A DNA stretch of 64,000 nucleotides from NCBI GenBank assembly GCA_002491565.1, contig DKWE01000131.1:5127-69126 (forward strand). The letters are read 5' to 3'. Under the pieces are notes generated by a model that worked only from the letters and a program-made list of their open reading frames with translations, made no database searches and had not been told where the DNA came from. The position numbers were made by a program, and so were the translations under genes. Shown here piece by piece: positions 60,985 to 64,000 of the stretch (position 1 is its first letter; every line of letters starts with the position of its first letter). This DNA comes from Lachnospiraceae bacterium UBA7160 (GTDB taxonomy: Bacteria; Bacillota; Clostridia; Lachnospirales; Lachnospiraceae).

Positions 60985-61860
60985 TTACAGCGCGGTGTTT
61001 GCTTCCGGCGCAAAAAAGGAAACCGGGGATTGCCCTACCGAAATTCCTTTGTCAGACAGCTCAGCCTCCAGCTGGGGGAATCGGCTGTGTACGCGGATAA
61101 AGGTGGCTTTCTTGTTGTAAAAAGCGGTCCGGGTAAACGGCCACCGGATAATCTGCGGGAAAGAAAAGCCGACGCCGAGCTCCAGAACGCATAGCTTTTT
61201 ATTCAGGGTGCAGGAAAGCCATTTCTTGTATCGTTCCCATTGTGGCAGGTAGCCGCTTTCCAGATAGCCGTCGGTTTCGATCGTGTGGAAGGAGAGCGGC
61301 TTCTGGCATGTTGGGCAGAGAGAGCAGCTGTCGAGCAGCTGTTTGGCCTGCCGGGCGTTCAGATGCAGGAGCTGTTCGGCGAGCCAGGACGGGTCATACT
61401 CTTTCGCAGACTTGCTGCAGCAGGAGTCCTGTGCACAGGTGCGGCCGTTGTCTGGCAGCGGATTTGTCAGGCGGCTGTCTGTGGAACGTATCTGCCTGAT
61501 CTGGTCCGCCATGCGCTGCCAAATGGGGCCGGCCTCTGTGATATGGGAATCGCATTGCAGCTTACTCATGCTTCCGCACGGCGCAACAATCTGCTGAGGA
61601 TCAAATCCGGAGCGGAAGACCAGGTCATCTGTATTCAAGGTTACAACGAAGCAGCTTTTTCTCTGAACCAGTCGGGACAGCTGCTGGTAAGCCTGTATGA
61701 CCGGGTGCTCGTCCGGGATTGCCGCATAGGAGAGGCTGTGAAAATATGGGGTAAGTGATACCGGACCAGAGAAATCCGGAAGCTTCGGAGAAAATTCTTC
61801 GCCGATTCCAATCAGTATCAGATCGGAATCCTGGATGGCGGAGCGTACTTGTTCGTTCAT
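60985..61860 (-). CDS. Divergent SIR2-like protein
   Basis: A 291-residue protein with traces of a sirtuin fold: LILIGIGEEFS where sirtuins have the GAG NAD loop, VVTLNTDDLVFRSG in place of TQNID, IVAPCGSMSKLQC where the catalytic HG motif would be, CSLCPTCQKP as a CxxC-type metal site, and LELGVGFSFPQIIRWPF in place of the GTS/NAD region. The catalytic histidine is not recognisable, so classical deacetylase activity is doubtful; NAD binding or hydrolysis remains possible. AAGGAC precedes ATG. It is a single minus-strand gene. Confidence 0.7.
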   Translation of the reverse strand: MNEQVRSAIQDSDLILIGIGEEFSPKLPDFSGPVSLTPYFHSLSYAAIPDEHPVIQAYQQLSRLVQRKSCFVVTLNTDDLVFRSGFDPQQIVAPCGSMSKLQCDSHITEAGPIWQRMADQIRQIRSTDSRLTNPLPDNGRTCAQDSCCSKSAKEYDPSWLAEQLLHLNARQAKQLLDSCSLCPTCQKPLSFHTIETDGYLESGYLPQWERYKKWLSCTLNKKLCVLELGVGFSFPQIIRWPFTRTAFYNKKATFIRVHSRFPQLEAELSDKGISVGQSPVSFFAPEANTAL

Positions 61861-62104
61861 GCTGCTTCTGTCCTTTCTTATTGTCTGATGATCGTTATGA
61901 TTTACGGCAGGTATTGTGATTGTGGGGGACAGCTTCTTTTAAGCGTGGCTCAGAGTATAGGGATGCCGTTCTTTTATCCCATATTTTCGTGCAATTTTTT
62001 GTTCTTGTCAACCCTGACAATAAGCAATAAGATTCAAATGTGTACGGTTCGTAGCATGGTGCCTGCACAGATAAATATAAGAAAAACCTTAATATTTTCT
62101 TTCG

Positions 62105-62133
62105 TTGCCGTTTCAAAGTATCTGTGATAGACT
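62105..62133 (+). promoter_or_regulatory. Weak promoter candidate for the deacetylase gene
   Basis: TTGCCG (62105-62110) and TAGACT (62128-62133) with a 17-base spacer, each two mismatches from consensus. The surrounding 385-base gap 61861-62245 holds no gene I can support; the small open frames in it lack ribosome binding sites. Confidence 0.3.
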
Positions 62134-62245
62134 GGATGTAATCATTTTAGAGGGCGCTGTTGCGATCCATGAACCTCGTGTGTGGGGCTTATGGTGAGGC
62201 ATAAAGAGGCGGCAGAACAGACACAGGATAAGGGGGAGCGAGTAT

Positions 62246-63826
62246 ATGGGAGAGTACTTCGATGAGGATGAGGAATATGAGCGCGAGGCAGAGGCGCGCA
62301 GGCAGCGGAGAAGAAAGCGCCGGAGGAAAGAGCTGATCCTGCGGATTGTCATGATGGTCGTGCTGTTGGCAGTGATCGCGGGGATCGCGGCTGCTGCAGG
62401 GCATTTCCTGCTCAACAAGGATGGCAGGACAAAGGGCTCTGCCGGCAGTACTGCTCCGAAGGGAGAGGCTGGGAATGTACAGGTGACGGAAGCCCCGGAA
62501 GGAACGGAGCAGCCGGTGCAGACAGAGCTGATGACGGATGCTGTTCCAAAGGAGACACAGGCACCTGCTACGGAGTCCGGAGCGGAGCCGCAGTCTGTGC
62601 TGCAGGAGGCGGAGCTGCTGGCGAGCGGCTATGATTATGATGGAGCGATCCAGCTGCTGCAGTCCGTTCCGGATTATCAGGCAAACGGGGAGATGACTGC
62701 AGCGATCGGCAGATATGAAGAAAGCAAGGCGGCTTGTGTCGCGGTGGACGTGACGACGATTCCACATATCTTTTATCATTCCCTGGTGAATGATCCCGAT
62801 GCGGCATTCAATGTGTCAGTGCTCGGACAGTTTGCGGTGGACGGGATGAATGCCTGGATGACGACGGTCGATGAGTTTGATAAGATCACACAGACCATGT
62901 ATGACAATGGGTATGTGTTCGTGAGCCTGCACGATCTCGTCGTACAGACCACAGATGCGGACGGGACGGTGCACTTTACCCCGAATCCGGGTCTGATGCT
63001 TCCGCCGGGCAAGAAGCCGGTGGTGCTTTCCGTGGATGATCTGAGCTACTATCACTCCTATGAAGCTGCAAGCTTCCCGGATAAGCTGGTGATCGATGAA
63101 AATGGAGATGTGAAGTGCCATTATGTAAAGACAGACGGGACAGAAGAGATCGGAGATTTCGATGTTGTGCCGAGACTGAACACCTTCCTCAAGGAGCATC
63201 CGGACGGGGCATATAAGGGCGCTCGCGGTACCATCGCGCTGACGGGTTATAATGGCGTCTTCGGATACCGGACGGATGTCGATTACAAGACGCGTTCGAA
63301 TCTGCAGGAGGACCAGGCAAAGTGGCTGGAGAAGCATCCGGAGTTTGACTGGGATACCGATGTGGCGGAGGCGAAGAAGATTGCGGAAGCCTTAAAGGAA
63401 GAGGGCTGGGAATTTGCGAGCCACACCTGGGGACATTTGAGCGTCACAGGCAAGACGGTGGACGAGCTCCGCACCGACAATGAGAAATGGGTCAACACGG
63501 TGCAGAATATTGTTGGTCCTGTCGATACGATTATCTTCGCCCATGGCAACGACATTGGCTCGTGGGAAGGATACTCCTCTGACAACGAGGTGTACCAGTA
63601 CTTCAAGGGAGCAGGATACAATTTCTTCTGCAACGTAGACGGTTCGCAGCCGTACTGGGTGCAGATCACAGATCAGTATGTCCGGCAGGGGCGTATCGAT
63701 TTGGACGGCTATATGCTGTACCGGTCGAGCCAGGGACAGACGACAGTGATTGATCCAATGTTCCTCGCATCCAAGGTGTTCGACCAGAGACGTCCGACTC
63801 CGGTCGTGGCGAACGGAGAGAGCTAA
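62246..63826 (+). CDS. Membrane-anchored polysaccharide deacetylase (NodB domain)
   Basis: A 526-residue protein. The N-terminus is acidic then strongly basic (RRQRRRKRRRKE) and is followed by one membrane segment at about 29-53, giving an N-in, C-out anchor. A Thr/Glu/Pro-rich linker leads to a region of about 90 residues and then the NodB-type domain: D264-D265 in LSVDDLSYY (the TFDD motif) and H393/H397 in SHTWGH as metal ligands. It probably removes acetyl groups from cell-wall or capsule sugar. The SVDD motif and the wide spacing place it in a clostridial subgroup. ATG follows GGGGGAG. Confidence 0.85.
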   Translation: MGEYFDEDEEYEREAEARRQRRRKRRRKELILRIVMMVVLLAVIAGIAAAAGHFLLNKDGRTKGSAGSTAPKGEAGNVQVTEAPEGTEQPVQTELMTDAVPKETQAPATESGAEPQSVLQEAELLASGYDYDGAIQLLQSVPDYQANGEMTAAIGRYEESKAACVAVDVTTIPHIFYHSLVNDPDAAFNVSVLGQFAVDGMNAWMTTVDEFDKITQTMYDNGYVFVSLHDLVVQTTDADGTVHFTPNPGLMLPPGKKPVVLSVDDLSYYHSYEAASFPDKLVIDENGDVKCHYVKTDGTEEIGDFDVVPRLNTFLKEHPDGAYKGARGTIALTGYNGVFGYRTDVDYKTRSNLQEDQAKWLEKHPEFDWDTDVAEAKKIAEALKEEGWEFASHTWGHLSVTGKTVDELRTDNEKWVNTVQNIVGPVDTIIFAHGNDIGSWEGYSSDNEVYQYFKGAGYNFFCNVDGSQPYWVQITDQYVRQGRIDLDGYMLYRSSQGQTTVIDPMFLASKVFDQRRPTPVVANGES

Positions 63827-63912
63827 TTGTTGGACACAGGAAGCAGCGGGTGGGAAATGTTTATCACAATGAATTAAAACGCTGCAGTTTGAGTATAAAA
63901 CAGGCTGGATAA

Positions 63913-63959
63913 AAATGTCCTGGGAGAGAATCCAAAGAGGTATCTTTCCCAGGACATTT
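63913..63959 (-). terminator. Terminator-like hairpin at the right edge
   Basis: AAATGTCCTGGGA (63913-63925) pairs with TCCCAGGACATTT (63947-63959). On the minus strand the stem runs into TTTTT, so it should stop a transcript entering from the right; it may also serve the deacetylase gene. Confidence 0.7.
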
Positions 63960-64000
63960 CCATATCCGGTGCCGCAGGTAGAATCAGATTTGTTTTCCGG

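Noticed and set aside
61849..62127. Short open frames on both strands between the SIR2-like and deacetylase genes
   Set aside because: No binding site or domain; the plus-strand one overlaps the start of the SIR2-like gene.

Overview
The window reads as chromosome of an anaerobic, low-to-mid GC Gram-positive bacterium, most likely a gut Lachnospiraceae (Clostridia). The signs are strong AGGAGG ribosome binding sites with some GTG and TTG starts, T-box, FMN and tandem glycine riboswitches, a YesM/YesN-type two-component pair, CUT1 sugar ABC transporters without their own ATPase, split glycine decarboxylase (GcvPA/GcvPB), a two-subunit class I fumarase and a soluble Hdr/Flx-type iron-sulfur redox complex. 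No rRNA, tRNA, CRISPR array or intact insertion sequence was seen. The family-level placement is inference.

Layout. 0-2.7 kb is visibly AT-richer: an FMN-riboswitch-controlled riboflavin transporter (ribU), a nucleotidyltransferase on the minus strand and a decayed ISAs1-type transposase. 2.8-6.2 kb: a LacI regulator followed by an amylosucrase-like GH13 enzyme with a repetitive charged N-terminal tail. 6.5-11.8 kb, minus strand: a TrpB2-type tryptophan synthase beta chain behind a Trp-specifier T-box, a MATE efflux protein and a GH42 beta-galactosidase. 12.1-24.5 kb, plus strand: a possible catabolic operon made of a LacI-ribokinase fusion, an AtuA/DUF4387 pair, a HAD phosphatase, two ABC permeases and a binding protein, two ADP-ribosylglycohydrolase-fold proteins and a second ribokinase-like kinase, closed by a strong terminator.

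24.6-37 kb: a YesM/YesN pair controls a second sugar locus with a cytoplasmic six-hairpin glycosidase-like protein, a CUT1 transporter and a galactonate-type pathway (two dehydratases, a KDG/KDGal-type kinase and a KDPG/KDPGal-type aldolase). A small conserved-looking minus-strand gene with its own leader hairpin and terminator follows. 37.5-49.4 kb is the most striking stretch: a lactate/malate dehydrogenase carrying the MDH-type arginine, HdrB-HdrC-HdrA, FlxD-FlxC-FlxB-FlxA-like proteins, a soluble two-subunit fumarate reductase and both fumarase subunits. Rex-like sites lie in front of it. Together these encode oxaloacetate-malate-fumarate-succinate plus an NADH-oxidising bifurcation-type complex.

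49.4-56.8 kb: a tandem glycine riboswitch drives a complete glycine cleavage operon (gcvT, gcvH, gcvPA, gcvPB, lplA, lpdA). 56.8-60.8 kb: a GH129-like intracellular glycosidase, a Gfo/Idh/MocA oxidoreductase and an AP-endonuclease-fold sugar isomerase/epimerase. 61-62 kb: a divergent SIR2-like protein on the minus strand. 62.2-63.8 kb: a membrane-anchored polysaccharide deacetylase. A terminator-like hairpin closes the window.
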